This document shows, piece after piece, positions 49,225 through 57,852 of a stretch of 64,000 nucleotides of DNA. Made by a program: the position numbers and the translations under genes. This DNA comes from CAYOWQ01 sp964407695. GTDB taxonomy: Bacteria > Planctomycetota > Phycisphaerae > Phycisphaerales > SM1A02. The notes beneath the pieces were generated by a model. That model made no database searches and was not told where the DNA came from. It worked only from the letters and a program-made list of their open reading frames with translations. Numbering within the stretch: position 1 is the stretch's first letter; each line of letters begins with the position of its first letter. The stretch lies in NCBI GenBank assembly GCA_964407695.1, contig CAYOWQ010000004.1:186001-250000 (forward strand). The letters run 5' to 3'.

Positions 49225-50031
49225 TCAATGGGTCGGGGATTGATTGGACACGTCGGTTTCAATCGAGCCCAGAAGATCGCGGCGAATGTCGCGAATTGCG
49301 GGGAATTCGGCCCGCCAATGGCGAAGTCGATCGAGCTCAAGTGAGACATCGAGCACGCATTCGTGGTTATCGGCTTCCGCAAGTATCTCACCCTTGGGAG
49401 AGATAACCATCGATCCGCCGGCGTAAGACAAGTGCGGGTCGTCGCCCGTTCGATTCACTCCAACCACAAACGCCTGATTCTCGATGGCCCGGGCCATGAG
49501 CAGCGAACGCCAGTGTGATTGTCGAGCGGCCGGCCAATTGGCCCCCAAGGTGAACACCTCCGCCCCGCCGAGCACCGCATGACGCCAGAGTTCCGGAAAT
49601 CGCAAGTCGTAGCAAATGAGCGGACACACTGTCGCGCCGCCGCAAGACCTCAGCATCAGTCGCGAGCCGCCCCGGTAGTGCCTGCTTTCATGCCCATAGC
49701 TGAACGGATGGACCTTGTGATAGAACCCCAGAGGCTCTCCGGTCGGGTTGAACAAGGCCATGACGTTTCGACCCCAGCCGTCGGGCCCACGGTCGGCATA
49801 TCCGTGCTGGACGAAGCAGGAAAACCGGCGGGCAAGATCGGCGGCGAAGGCCGACGATGTCTCGTCGACGATTCGATCGAGGTCCATGCTGAACCCCGTA
49901 TCGCCCAATTCAGGAAGGAGCAGAAAATCGCCGGGCTTCGGATGGCGGGCTTCGATAAGACTGCAGATGCGGGCATGATTGGCCGCCTTGTCTTCCCAGG
50001 CGATATCAAGTTGGACGGCAAGGAGTCGCAC
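49225..50031 (-). CDS. carbon-nitrogen hydrolase (nitrilase/omega-amidase type)
   Basis: The protein has 268 residues from GTG 50031, the first start giving the family N-terminus RLLAVQLDIAWEDKAANHAR. The catalytic triad is complete: E41 in LLLPELGDTGFS, K106 in GFYHKVHPFSYG and C140 in LICYDLRFPELWR. The GANWPAARQSHWRSLLMARA and NQAFVVGVNRTGDDPHLSYA segments match the omega-amidase/YafV branch, which removes deaminated glutamine products such as 2-oxoglutaramate. It lies back to back with the plus-strand membrane protein gene, with start codons 30 bp apart. Confidence 0.9.
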   Translation of the reverse strand: MRLLAVQLDIAWEDKAANHARICSLIEARHPKPGDFLLLPELGDTGFSMDLDRIVDETSSAFAADLARRFSCFVQHGYADRGPDGWGRNVMALFNPTGEPLGFYHKVHPFSYGHESRHYRGGSRLMLRSCGGATVCPLICYDLRFPELWRHAVLGGAEVFTLGANWPAARQSHWRSLLMARAIENQAFVVGVNRTGDDPHLSYAGGSMVISPKGEILAEADNHECVLDVSLELDRLRHWRAEFPAIRDIRRDLLGSIETDVSNQSPTH

Positions 50032-50061
50032 TGGCGGATGGTATCCGCGTATGCTCCCCCC

Positions 50062-50904
50062 ATGCGGCGTGCCGCCATTGTGACGGTATTCCTGGTGCTG
50101 TACACAGCGCTGATGTATGCGGTTGCCGTGGTCGTTGGAGGATTCCTCATCGATCCGCCGACGGGGGCCCTTGAAGGACTTCAGGAGGCATTTGATCCGC
50201 GGAAGTGGGGCCGAGACCCGCAAGCGTGGATGATTTTTGCAACGCCGACGTTCGTCCTTGTCGCGAGCCAGGTCCTCTTCCTCCTGCCGGTTGTCCGTTG
50301 TCGGCCGGAACTGTCCACGGAAGGTCGCCCACTCTGGACGACCTTGGTGGGGGCTGGTGCTGTCGCGGCAGTGCTCACCATGGCCATGCTCTTCTCGCTC
50401 CTTGACCTGATTCTCATTCTGTTGAACTCCAACGCGCCTGAGGATCAATACAACGGTCTTGGATTTCCCGATGACTGGTGGGCTGGGACCGGGCTTATGG
50501 CCGCGTTATTGACGGTCTCGTGGCTGATCTGGTCGGCACTCCTCATGGTGTTCTGCAAACCGGCCGCGGGTTCGGGTCAGCTCGGGCGATGGATAGGCCT
50601 GCTGCTTCAGGCAACGATCTTCGAGGTGCTCATCACGATCCCGATCGACATCATGGTGCGGCGAAGATCGGACTGCTATTGCAGCACCGCTTCCTTTTTT
50701 TCGATTTGTTGCTCCACGTGGGCGTTCCTGTGGCTCACGGGTCCGGGGATCATGCTCGGCCTAACCTCAAAGCGTCGAAGGCTCTTCTTTGAACACAACT
50801 GCCACGTGTGCCATCACCCCAGGGGACCAACGCCGGGGGCGCGATGCCCCGAATGCGGCAATCCCTGGGGGGCTACGCCACCAGCCCCTTCGTCAGGCGC
50901 ATGA
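50062..50904 (+). CDS. multi-pass membrane protein with C-terminal zinc ribbon
   Basis: The protein has 280 residues. ATG 50062 opens directly into a membrane helix (RRAAIVTVFLVLYTALMYAV); an in-frame ATG at 50038 is also possible and has AAGGAG 12 bases upstream. About six hydrophobic segments follow. The C-terminus is a zinc ribbon, CHVCHHPRGPTPGARCPECG. Function unknown. The 3' end overlaps the end of the convergent ABC ATPase gene by 32 bp. Confidence 0.72.
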   Translation: MRRAAIVTVFLVLYTALMYAVAVVVGGFLIDPPTGALEGLQEAFDPRKWGRDPQAWMIFATPTFVLVASQVLFLLPVVRCRPELSTEGRPLWTTLVGAGAVAAVLTMAMLFSLLDLILILLNSNAPEDQYNGLGFPDDWWAGTGLMAALLTVSWLIWSALLMVFCKPAAGSGQLGRWIGLLLQATIFEVLITIPIDIMVRRRSDCYCSTASFFSICCSTWAFLWLTGPGIMLGLTSKRRRLFFEHNCHVCHHPRGPTPGARCPECGNPWGATPPAPSSGA

Positions 50905-51829
50905 AGGCGGTCTCGAGGTTCACCTGCTCCTGCTTCACTTCAGAAATCCGGAATCCGTTGGTAATGAGCCGGGCGGGAAGCTCGGAGACCGGGAGGCCGC
51001 TCTGAGGATCAACGGTGACATGAATGCGCGGCTTGCCGTCGAGGGACCCGTTGGGCGAGATTTCCACCTTGGTAATGCCCTTCACCTGTGCCAGCAACGC
51101 TGCGGCCTGTTCGATCCGGTCATCAACCGCGATGTGAACGATCATGCCCTGGCTTGCTCGGTTCATCAGGTCGGTGACTGGTCCGGCGTATCGAAGGACA
51201 CCCTGTTCGATGATGCCGACGGTATTGCAGAGCTCTGCAAGCTCGTGAAGGATGTGCGACGAGATGATGATCGTCTTGCCCATGCGTCGGAGCTCTTTGA
51301 GCAGCTCGCGCAGCTCGATGCGAGCCCGCGGATCCAGGCCTGACGCCGGCTCATCCATCAGAAGGACCTTGGGGTCATGAAGCAGCACGCGAGCCACGCT
51401 CAACCGCTGGCTCATGCCGCGTGAGAGTCCGTTCACTTCGGACGCCGCCTTGTGAGTGAGATCGGTCAGCTGGAGCACGTCGGCAACCACGCGTTCGCGC
51501 TGCTGGCCGTGAATGGCGTAGCAGGCGGCGAAGAATTCAAGGTATTCGCTGACGAGCATGTCGTCGTAGGCACCCATGAAGTCGGGCACATAGCCGATGA
51601 TCGGGCGGATCAGGTGGTTCTGGTAACCGACCACCTTGCCGTCGATTCGCGCCTCGCCCCACGTCGGCTTGAGCAGCGTGGCGAGAATCTTGATTGTCGT
51701 CGTCTTGCCCGCACCGTTGGGGCCGATGAACCCGAAACATGCCCCCTGCTCAATGTTGAGATTGAGGTTGTTGAGGGCGGTGAGCTCGCCGTATTTCTTG
51801 GTGAGGTTGATCGTTTCGATCATCGGCAT
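50873..51829 (-). CDS. ABC transporter ATP-binding protein (ABC-2/GldA-like)
   Basis: The protein has 318 residues. Walker A is GPNGAGKTTTIK, the Q-loop region lies around VPDFMGAYDDMLVSEYLEFF, the signature is the divergent GLSRGMSQRLSVAR, Walker B is VLLMDEPASGLDP and the switch is SSHILHEL. The extra 100 residues at the C-terminus are usual for the NatA/GldA/CcmA group, which pairs with ABC-2 permeases. It is 11 bp downstream of the 831-residue membrane protein and surely co-transcribed with it. No ABC-2 permease gene is adjacent, so the transmembrane partner is either elsewhere or the large protein itself takes part. Confidence 0.92.
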   Translation of the reverse strand: MPMIETINLTKKYGELTALNNLNLNIEQGACFGFIGPNGAGKTTTIKILATLLKPTWGEARIDGKVVGYQNHLIRPIIGYVPDFMGAYDDMLVSEYLEFFAACYAIHGQQRERVVADVLQLTDLTHKAASEVNGLSRGMSQRLSVARVLLHDPKVLLMDEPASGLDPRARIELRELLKELRRMGKTIIISSHILHELAELCNTVGIIEQGVLRYAGPVTDLMNRASQGMIVHIAVDDRIEQAAALLAQVKGITKVEISPNGSLDGKPRIHVTVDPQSGLPVSELPARLITNGFRISEVKQEQVNLETAFMRLTKGLVA

Positions 51830-51840
51830 GGATAGGGCAC

Positions 51841-54336
51841 TCAGCGCGGTTCGGGAATGATCATGGATTCGTCGAGCGGCAATGGATAGATCCAGCGCAC
51901 CATCACGGTGCCATAGGAATTCGCCGGCGGCTCATCATTGATCGTGATGGGGACCGGACAGGAAACGTTATTGAGAATACCGATCACGATCAGGCAGGGC
52001 CGCGTCATCCAGACTGACAAGTCGAGTTCCCGGCCGATGCGCCGCTGCAACCGGATTTCATTGCTCGACGGTGAAGGATCGAGGTAGTTGGGAGCCGGGA
52101 GCATGTTGAAGACGCTGAGAAGGTGCATGTATGGATTGCGATGCAAGAGATCGACCATGCCATCGAGGACAATGGGATCGTCCTTTCGCCGGCTTACACG
52201 ATCGCGAAAAAAGTTGTTGAGATCGTTGTCAACGAGATTGAACGTGTTGGACCCGGCCAGCTTGCTCCCAAGGCTCAAGGGACTTCCGGCCGGCCATTCA
52301 GCGACGCCTTCCGCATTTCCATAGTTTGGAATCGGCTGCGAGACGTTCGGTCGAATCGAGTTGGGGGCATAGCGGCGCAACGGTGTCCGCCGCGGATTCA
52401 CATAGATGATCAAGACATCGGAGAGTGTTCCGGGGAGGTTGTGTTGAATCGACCCGTTGAGCGTCACCATGCTGCCCCGGTCGTCAATCTCCTGGATGAT
52501 CGGGTCATCGGGAACGACGCTGATGCCCCCCCATTTCGGATCCACCGAACCCAGCCACTGAAGATACAACTGTGATTCAGTCGACCGTGCGGGAATGCGC
52601 AGGTCACCCGGGCGATTCAGCGGGGCATCGTAGCGGTCGATATTCGGAAATCCCGAGGACACGCGATCCGGGTTGGTCCAGCCGGTGAGCAGGTTCCGCT
52701 GACCCCGCTCAGACTCCACGGAGACATGGGTGTATCCATAGTTCGAAACCCCCACCGAAAACCACACGCTTGCCCGCATGAAATTCGGTTCTTCGGGTCG
52801 CTCTTCACCCAACGGGCGATGGATCCAGTCGATAACCGTGAGATGCTGGATGCCCTCGTGCTGGGTTCCGATGATTGAAACCCCTCCCCAGGCGACAGCC
52901 GTAAACAGCACCGCCATGGCAACGAACATTCCCCAGGCATGGCGCACACGCTTGAGCTGCCGTAACATCGCAAACCCACCGGGGCCGGCCGCAACCCAGT
53001 AGATCGAAAACAGCAACACGGCGGCGAGGATGCCGATGGCCGCCTGCCCTTGCATTCCGATGGCATCGGCGACAAGGTTCCCGCCACCGAGTTGGTTGGT
53101 GGTGATCGAGCCCCTCGAAATCAGCTTTCTGTCCCCTTCGAGTTGAGTGACCTCGTTTGCGGTCGGGGTATCGATACGGCGGCCGAGAATGCGATTCCAG
53201 AATGCATCGGGCTGAGGAATCGGCGAGGTCTGCAGCAAGTGGAATTGATCGTTTGTGACGTCGATTCCCACAAGAGTGATGCGACCGTGACCATAAGTCC
53301 GCTGTACTGCAAACACGTGGCCATCGATCGAGTTGAGCCGGGGCCGAAAAGTGCCGGACCGTTCATCGATCTGACAGGGCATCGCAAGAAACGGCTCGAA
53401 GTGATTGTCGAGCGACGCCGCGTCAAAGAAGGACACCCGAGTCACACCGCGGACGTTGGTCTTCACCGAGTCGGTCTTGCTGAGCACCGAGGTCAACTCA
53501 GCAAACGGGACTCCCTCCCGCAACTGCGGCGCCTGAGTCGGAAGCAGATCGCTCAAGTGCGTAATCTGTCCCTCGCCAAGGCCCCATGGATTGCCTGCCT
53601 CAGGAAGGATGATGATGAAATGGCGACCGCGACGGACGAACTCGCGAATCGCATCGGCCTGATCCAGCGTCAGATCCTGCGGCGACATCGAATTCGAAGT
53701 CGCCGGATTGGTCCACACCAAGGCATCGAATCCTTCGAGACCTTCCCATCGGTCCGGAAGGTCACGGACCTGAAGGCCACTCGCCACGACCGTGGCTTCC
53801 ATGGCCCCCACAGCCGGCTCCTCCATGTAGCCGCCAAGGCGATTGTTCTGATAGGCCCGAAGGTTGCCGTCGCTTCCCCCGCCGATCACACCGATCAGGC
53901 TCGACGGCGTCTCCACCACAATCGCAGGACCGGCGGCGGCCGTGTTCAAACTGATGCGGGCGAGGCCCACCTCACTGCGGCGTCGACCGTCGCGTTCTTC
54001 GTAGGCCCGAACAATCCAGACCGTGTTATTTGAGATGGTCGGGCTGACCCAGGCATAGAGCCAGGTTGAAAGCGGCTGATGCGGGCTCAGGGTGACCGAG
54101 CGGCTCTGAAGAGCGAGGTCGCCGTCAGCGTTCGGCACATCCCATTGAACCCGAACCGGCAGAGCTTCGTCGGTCTCATTGGTCAGCCTGACGCGAATCC
54201 CGTTCCACGCGCCAAGGTGCACATACGAACCGACCCCAAACTGCTCAAGCTCAACCGTCACACTCTGAGCCCACGTGCATTGGGCGGCCAGCAACGCCAC
54301 CAGCAGGAACACGAAGTCTCGAAGACCGGAAACCAT
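51841..54336 (-). CDS. large exported/membrane protein linked to an ABC exporter
   Basis: The protein has 831 residues. The signal peptide (about 1-23, LRDFVFLLVALLAAQCTWA) leads into a beta-rich extracytoplasmic region. A Rossmann-like segment (FDALVWTNPATSN..., REFVRRGRHFIIILPEAGN, YGHGRITLVGIDVTN) resembles the glutamine-amidotransferase-like domain of planctomycete and GldG-type exporter partners. Two membrane helices follow at about 434-457 and 468-488 (AAVLLFSIYWVAAGPGGFAM; WGMFVAMAVLFTAVAWGGVS), then a second beta-rich region. It is co-transcribed with the ABC ATPase. Function inferred only from context. Confidence 0.8.
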   Translation of the reverse strand: MVSGLRDFVFLLVALLAAQCTWAQSVTVELEQFGVGSYVHLGAWNGIRVRLTNETDEALPVRVQWDVPNADGDLALQSRSVTLSPHQPLSTWLYAWVSPTISNNTVWIVRAYEERDGRRRSEVGLARISLNTAAAGPAIVVETPSSLIGVIGGGSDGNLRAYQNNRLGGYMEEPAVGAMEATVVASGLQVRDLPDRWEGLEGFDALVWTNPATSNSMSPQDLTLDQADAIREFVRRGRHFIIILPEAGNPWGLGEGQITHLSDLLPTQAPQLREGVPFAELTSVLSKTDSVKTNVRGVTRVSFFDAASLDNHFEPFLAMPCQIDERSGTFRPRLNSIDGHVFAVQRTYGHGRITLVGIDVTNDQFHLLQTSPIPQPDAFWNRILGRRIDTPTANEVTQLEGDRKLISRGSITTNQLGGGNLVADAIGMQGQAAIGILAAVLLFSIYWVAAGPGGFAMLRQLKRVRHAWGMFVAMAVLFTAVAWGGVSIIGTQHEGIQHLTVIDWIHRPLGEERPEEPNFMRASVWFSVGVSNYGYTHVSVESERGQRNLLTGWTNPDRVSSGFPNIDRYDAPLNRPGDLRIPARSTESQLYLQWLGSVDPKWGGISVVPDDPIIQEIDDRGSMVTLNGSIQHNLPGTLSDVLIIYVNPRRTPLRRYAPNSIRPNVSQPIPNYGNAEGVAEWPAGSPLSLGSKLAGSNTFNLVDNDLNNFFRDRVSRRKDDPIVLDGMVDLLHRNPYMHLLSVFNMLPAPNYLDPSPSSNEIRLQRRIGRELDLSVWMTRPCLIVIGILNNVSCPVPITINDEPPANSYGTVMVRWIYPLPLDESMIIPEPR

Positions 54337-54416
54337 GGCCGCAGTGTATACGCGGAGTGCCGCAGGTTGTTTGGAATTGGCTTAAGTCGGACCATCGGGC
54401 AGACGAATTGCTGAAG

Positions 54417-54605
54417 ATGCCGAGCTTCCCGAGTCCAATCCTTCTCACGGCCGTCATCGGCGCGGTATTCGGATGGTGGACGCTGCGCCTGCTCCTGTTT
54501 CGAGTCGATCGGGAGATGAAGGTGCTCGAGCTCAAACTCGAAACGCTCAGGCTTCGACAACGCCACCTCGCGATGTTGGCGGCGCGTCCACCGATCGAGG
54601 TCTAG
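54417..54605 (+). CDS. short membrane-anchored helical protein
   Basis: The protein has 62 residues from ATG 54417. One membrane helix (SPILLTAVIGAVFGWWTLRL) is followed by a charged helix (REMKVLELKLETLRLRQRHL) likely to form a coiled coil. It starts 81 bp from the start of the divergent 831-residue protein gene and precedes ispE on the same strand by about 50 bp. No family recognised. The ribosome binding site is weak, so the start is uncertain. Confidence 0.5.
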   Translation: MPSFPSPILLTAVIGAVFGWWTLRLLLFRVDREMKVLELKLETLRLRQRHLAMLAARPPIEV

Positions 54606-54656
54606 TCGATCGGGGCACACGGCGGCCCAATCCACCCGAGTCTATGCTCCCGGCCT

Positions 54657-55547
54657 ATGGCCATCGTTCGCGAACGAGCCCCAGCGAAGCTGAATCTCGC
54701 CCTTTCGGTCGGCCCGCCGCGGCCGGATCGAATGCATCCCATCTGCTCGTGGATGGTGACGATCGACCTCGTTGACGACCTCGAGGTCACCGCCCTTCCG
54801 CCCGGCAGCCTGTCGAGATATGCGATCCTGTGGCACCCCGAGGCGCGCCGCCGATCTGAAATCGACTGGTCCATTTCAAAGGACTTGGCGGTGCGCGCCC
54901 ACCTGGCCATCGAACAACACACCGGTCGCAGCCTTCCCGTTCAGATGAAGCTTGAGAAGCGCATCCCGGTCGGTGGTGGGCTCGGAGGCGGATCATCGAA
55001 TGCGGCAGCAATGTTGCGCGCCGTCAATCAGGTCTATCAACTCGAACTCTCACCAGAAGAACTACGCACTCTTGGGGCAGGGCTCGGATCGGACATCCCG
55101 TTTCTGGTCACTGGCGGATCGGCGATTGTTGAAGGGTTGGGGGATCAGGTGGCTCGCTGCAGTGCACCCTTGGACCTGCACGCCGTGCTCATCTTCCCCG
55201 AGGCGGCCTGTCCGACCGGGCCCGTCTATGCCGCTTTCGATCGAATGCCGGACGCAGCATTGAATCGATCGCGAATATTGGCCCTCACAGAGGCCCGCCC
55301 GATCGATGCGACACTGCTATTCAATGACCTCACAAAGCCGGCGCAGGCCGTGGCTCCGACCCTGGAGCCCATCGCCGAACAAGTTCGCGCCATCGTGAAC
55401 AGGCCGGTCCACGTCAGCGGCAGCGGATCGACCTTGTTTGTTATTGCCGACGACGCATTGCAGGCGGCATCGCACGCGGAGTTGCTTGAAATGGGACTGG
55501 GGCTGCCGGTCATGGCGGTCCGTTCGATACCGGCAACCGAAGTTTGA
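54657..55547 (+). CDS. ispE: 4-diphosphocytidyl-2-C-methyl-D-erythritol kinase
   Basis: The protein has 296 residues of the GHMP kinase fold. IspE phosphorylates CDP-methylerythritol in the non-mevalonate isoprenoid pathway. The N-terminal RERAPAKLNLALSVGPPRPD holds the usual K-x-N motif. The ATP-binding loop is IPVGGGLGGGSSNAAAMLRA, and LGSDIPFLVTGGSAIVEGLG carries the catalytic Asp. The C-terminal VHVSGSGSTLFVIAD is also conserved. No other MEP pathway gene lies in the window. Confidence 0.93.
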   Translation: MAIVRERAPAKLNLALSVGPPRPDRMHPICSWMVTIDLVDDLEVTALPPGSLSRYAILWHPEARRRSEIDWSISKDLAVRAHLAIEQHTGRSLPVQMKLEKRIPVGGGLGGGSSNAAAMLRAVNQVYQLELSPEELRTLGAGLGSDIPFLVTGGSAIVEGLGDQVARCSAPLDLHAVLIFPEAACPTGPVYAAFDRMPDAALNRSRILALTEARPIDATLLFNDLTKPAQAVAPTLEPIAEQVRAIVNRPVHVSGSGSTLFVIADDALQAASHAELLEMGLGLPVMAVRSIPATEV

Positions 55548-55615
55548 CCGGCCGGTACTCCTCTGCATTCCCCCGGCCTACGCTTGAACCGAAGCCCGCT
55601 TGACGAGAAATCGAC

Positions 55616-57343
55616 ATGAAAACGCCCCAATCCAAGATCCACTCATCCTGCGCCACCAACGCATCCATTCCAACGAATCTCGACGCGACGCGCTGGGAGC
55701 AGTTAGAACCGCACTACAAAGCGTTGCTCGACAGGACGTTGCGATGCGAGAACTGCCTTGAGAAGTTGATTCTCGATCGCAGCGAGCTTGATGCATTCGT
55801 CAGCGAGACCGAGGCCAATCTCTACATCAACATGACCTGCCACACCGACAACGAGGGGGCCCAGAAGGCGTATCTCGATTTTGTCGAGCAGGTCGAGCCG
55901 CATCTCAAGAAAGTCGGATTCGAGCTCGATCGCAAGATCGCCGAATCTCCGCACGCGGCCGCGCTTGATCAGGATCGTTATGGCGTCCTGCTGCGCGGCC
56001 TGCGAAACGAAGTTGACCTTTTTCGTCAGGACAACGTCCCCCTGCAGACCGAGATCACCAAACTCGACCAGCAGTACAGTCAGATCAACGGGGCCATGCT
56101 CGTGACGTTTCGCGGCGAGGAGAAGACTCTGCCGCAGATGTCCCGCTTCCTCGAAGAGACCGATCGCTCCGTTCGCGAGGATGCCTGGAAGGCCATCGCG
56201 GACAGGCGGCTGCAGGAGCGCGACCGGATTGACGACATCTTCGACCAGATGATTCGTTTGCGGCATCAGATTGCCGTGAACGCGGGATTCGACAACTTCA
56301 GGGATTATCAGCATCGAAAGATGCACCGATTCGACTACGCACCGGCGGATTGCGAAACATTCCATCGCGGTGCTGAGGAGGTTGTTGTTCCGCTGCTTCG
56401 AAAGCTCAATACCGATCGCGCCAAGGCCCTGAAGGTCGATCAGCTTCGGCCGTGGGATCTTGCCGTCGACGTGCGGGGGCGATCACCACTTCGTCCCTTC
56501 TCCAATGCCGACGATCTGGTCTCGAGATCGTCCGACATCTTCCACCGCATGGATCGCGACCTTGGAAACATGTTCGACGAACTTCGCGGCGGCGGCTGCC
56601 TCGACCTCGAATCCCGCAAGGGTAAGGCGCCGGGCGGCTACCAGTATCAGCGGCAGTACTCGCGCAAGCCATTCATCTTCATGAATGCCGCGGGGCTGCA
56701 TCGCGACCTCATCACGATGGTGCACGAGGCCGGCCACGCCTTCCACAGCACGTTGTGCAAGACGGACCCTCTGGTGAACTATCGACATGCTCCGATGGAA
56801 TTCTCGGAGGTGGCCTCGATGAGCATGGAGATGTTGACCTATCCCTACTTGGAATCGTTCTATTCCGCTGAAGATGCCGCCCGGGCAAAGCGTAAACACC
56901 TTGAAGAACTGGCGTCCACGCTTGCCTGGATTGCCACGATCGATGCGTTTCAGCACTGGATCTATACCCATCCCACGCATTCGCGGACCGAACGCACCGC
57001 GAAGTGGCTCGAACTCAACGATCGCTTTGGCCCGGCCGTCTCCTACAAGGGCCTGGAGTCAGCGCTCGAAGCTTCATGGCAGCGCCAGCTCCACCTCTTC
57101 GGTGTTCCGTTCTATTACATTGAATACGGCATCGCCCAGCTCGGGTCGCTTCAACTCTGGCTTCAATCAAAGCGAAATGCTTCCGCGGCCATCAAGAACT
57201 ACAAGTCGGCCCTGACCCTCGGCGGGTCACGCCCCTTGCCGCAGCTCTTCGAGGCTGCGGGCCTGAAGTTCGATTTCAGTCCCCCGATGATGCGATCCCT
57301 GATGAAGGAGGTTGAAGGCGAGTTGAGCGCCCTTCCGCTCTAA
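55616..57343 (+). CDS. M3-family oligoendopeptidase (PepF-like)
   Basis: The protein has 575 residues and no signal peptide, so it is cytoplasmic. The zinc site is H370-E-A-G-H374 in TMVHEAGHAFHSTLCKTDPL, with the third ligand in the following MEFSEVASMSMEMLTYP segment. The family C-terminal pattern FYYIEYGIAQLGSLQLWLQS and KNYKSALTLGGSRPLPQLF is present. It trims short peptides. The order after it, 17 bp to a low-molecular-weight phosphatase gene on the same strand, suggests co-transcription. Confidence 0.92.
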   Translation: MKTPQSKIHSSCATNASIPTNLDATRWEQLEPHYKALLDRTLRCENCLEKLILDRSELDAFVSETEANLYINMTCHTDNEGAQKAYLDFVEQVEPHLKKVGFELDRKIAESPHAAALDQDRYGVLLRGLRNEVDLFRQDNVPLQTEITKLDQQYSQINGAMLVTFRGEEKTLPQMSRFLEETDRSVREDAWKAIADRRLQERDRIDDIFDQMIRLRHQIAVNAGFDNFRDYQHRKMHRFDYAPADCETFHRGAEEVVVPLLRKLNTDRAKALKVDQLRPWDLAVDVRGRSPLRPFSNADDLVSRSSDIFHRMDRDLGNMFDELRGGGCLDLESRKGKAPGGYQYQRQYSRKPFIFMNAAGLHRDLITMVHEAGHAFHSTLCKTDPLVNYRHAPMEFSEVASMSMEMLTYPYLESFYSAEDAARAKRKHLEELASTLAWIATIDAFQHWIYTHPTHSRTERTAKWLELNDRFGPAVSYKGLESALEASWQRQLHLFGVPFYYIEYGIAQLGSLQLWLQSKRNASAAIKNYKSALTLGGSRPLPQLFEAAGLKFDFSPPMMRSLMKEVEGELSALPL

Positions 57344-57360
57344 GCCTTTAGATCTCGGCC

Positions 57361-57852
57361 GTGCCCACCGCGCGAACCAGGATTCTCTTCATCTGCCTTG
57401 GAAACATCTGTCGCAGCCCGACCGCGGAAGGTGTCTTTCTTCACCACGCCAATGCTCGGGGTGTTGCCGACCTGTTTGATGTCGATTCCGCAGGCACCGG
57501 CGGCTGGCACACGGGCGAGCGCCCGGATTCGCGAGCCCTCGCCGAGGCGAAGCGTCATGGAGTACACCTTCCCAGCCGCGCTCGAAAGATCACCGAGAGT
57601 GATCTGGAGGCGTTTGATCTGCTCGTCTGCATGGATGAATCGAATCGCAGGGACGTCCTCGACCTCGGTGCGGATGAGCGAAAGGTCAGGCTTCTTCTGG
57701 CCTACCACCCCGAGCTCGGACGACGCGATGTTCCGGACCCCTACTCCGGCGGGCCCGACGAATTCAGGCAGGTCTTCAAGCTGATCGACGCAGCCTGTCA
57801 CATGATGCTCGACGCCCTGCTCAGCCATGTCGCGCTGCGAACTCGCGCATGA
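57361..57852 (+). CDS. low-molecular-weight protein-tyrosine phosphatase
   Basis: The protein has 163 residues from GTG 57361. The P-loop is C12-L-G-N-I-C-R18-S in ILFICLGNICRSPTAEGVFL, and the general acid Asp lies in DPYSGGPDEFRQVFKLIDAA near the C-terminus, both as in Wzb/YwlE-type enzymes. YwlE-like members act on phosphoarginine and Wzb-like on tyrosine kinases of capsule synthesis. The residue after the second P-loop Cys does not settle which. The last 32 bp overlap the end of serC on the other strand. Confidence 0.93.
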   Translation: MPTARTRILFICLGNICRSPTAEGVFLHHANARGVADLFDVDSAGTGGWHTGERPDSRALAEAKRHGVHLPSRARKITESDLEAFDLLVCMDESNRRDVLDLGADERKVRLLLAYHPELGRRDVPDPYSGGPDEFRQVFKLIDAACHMMLDALLSHVALRTRA

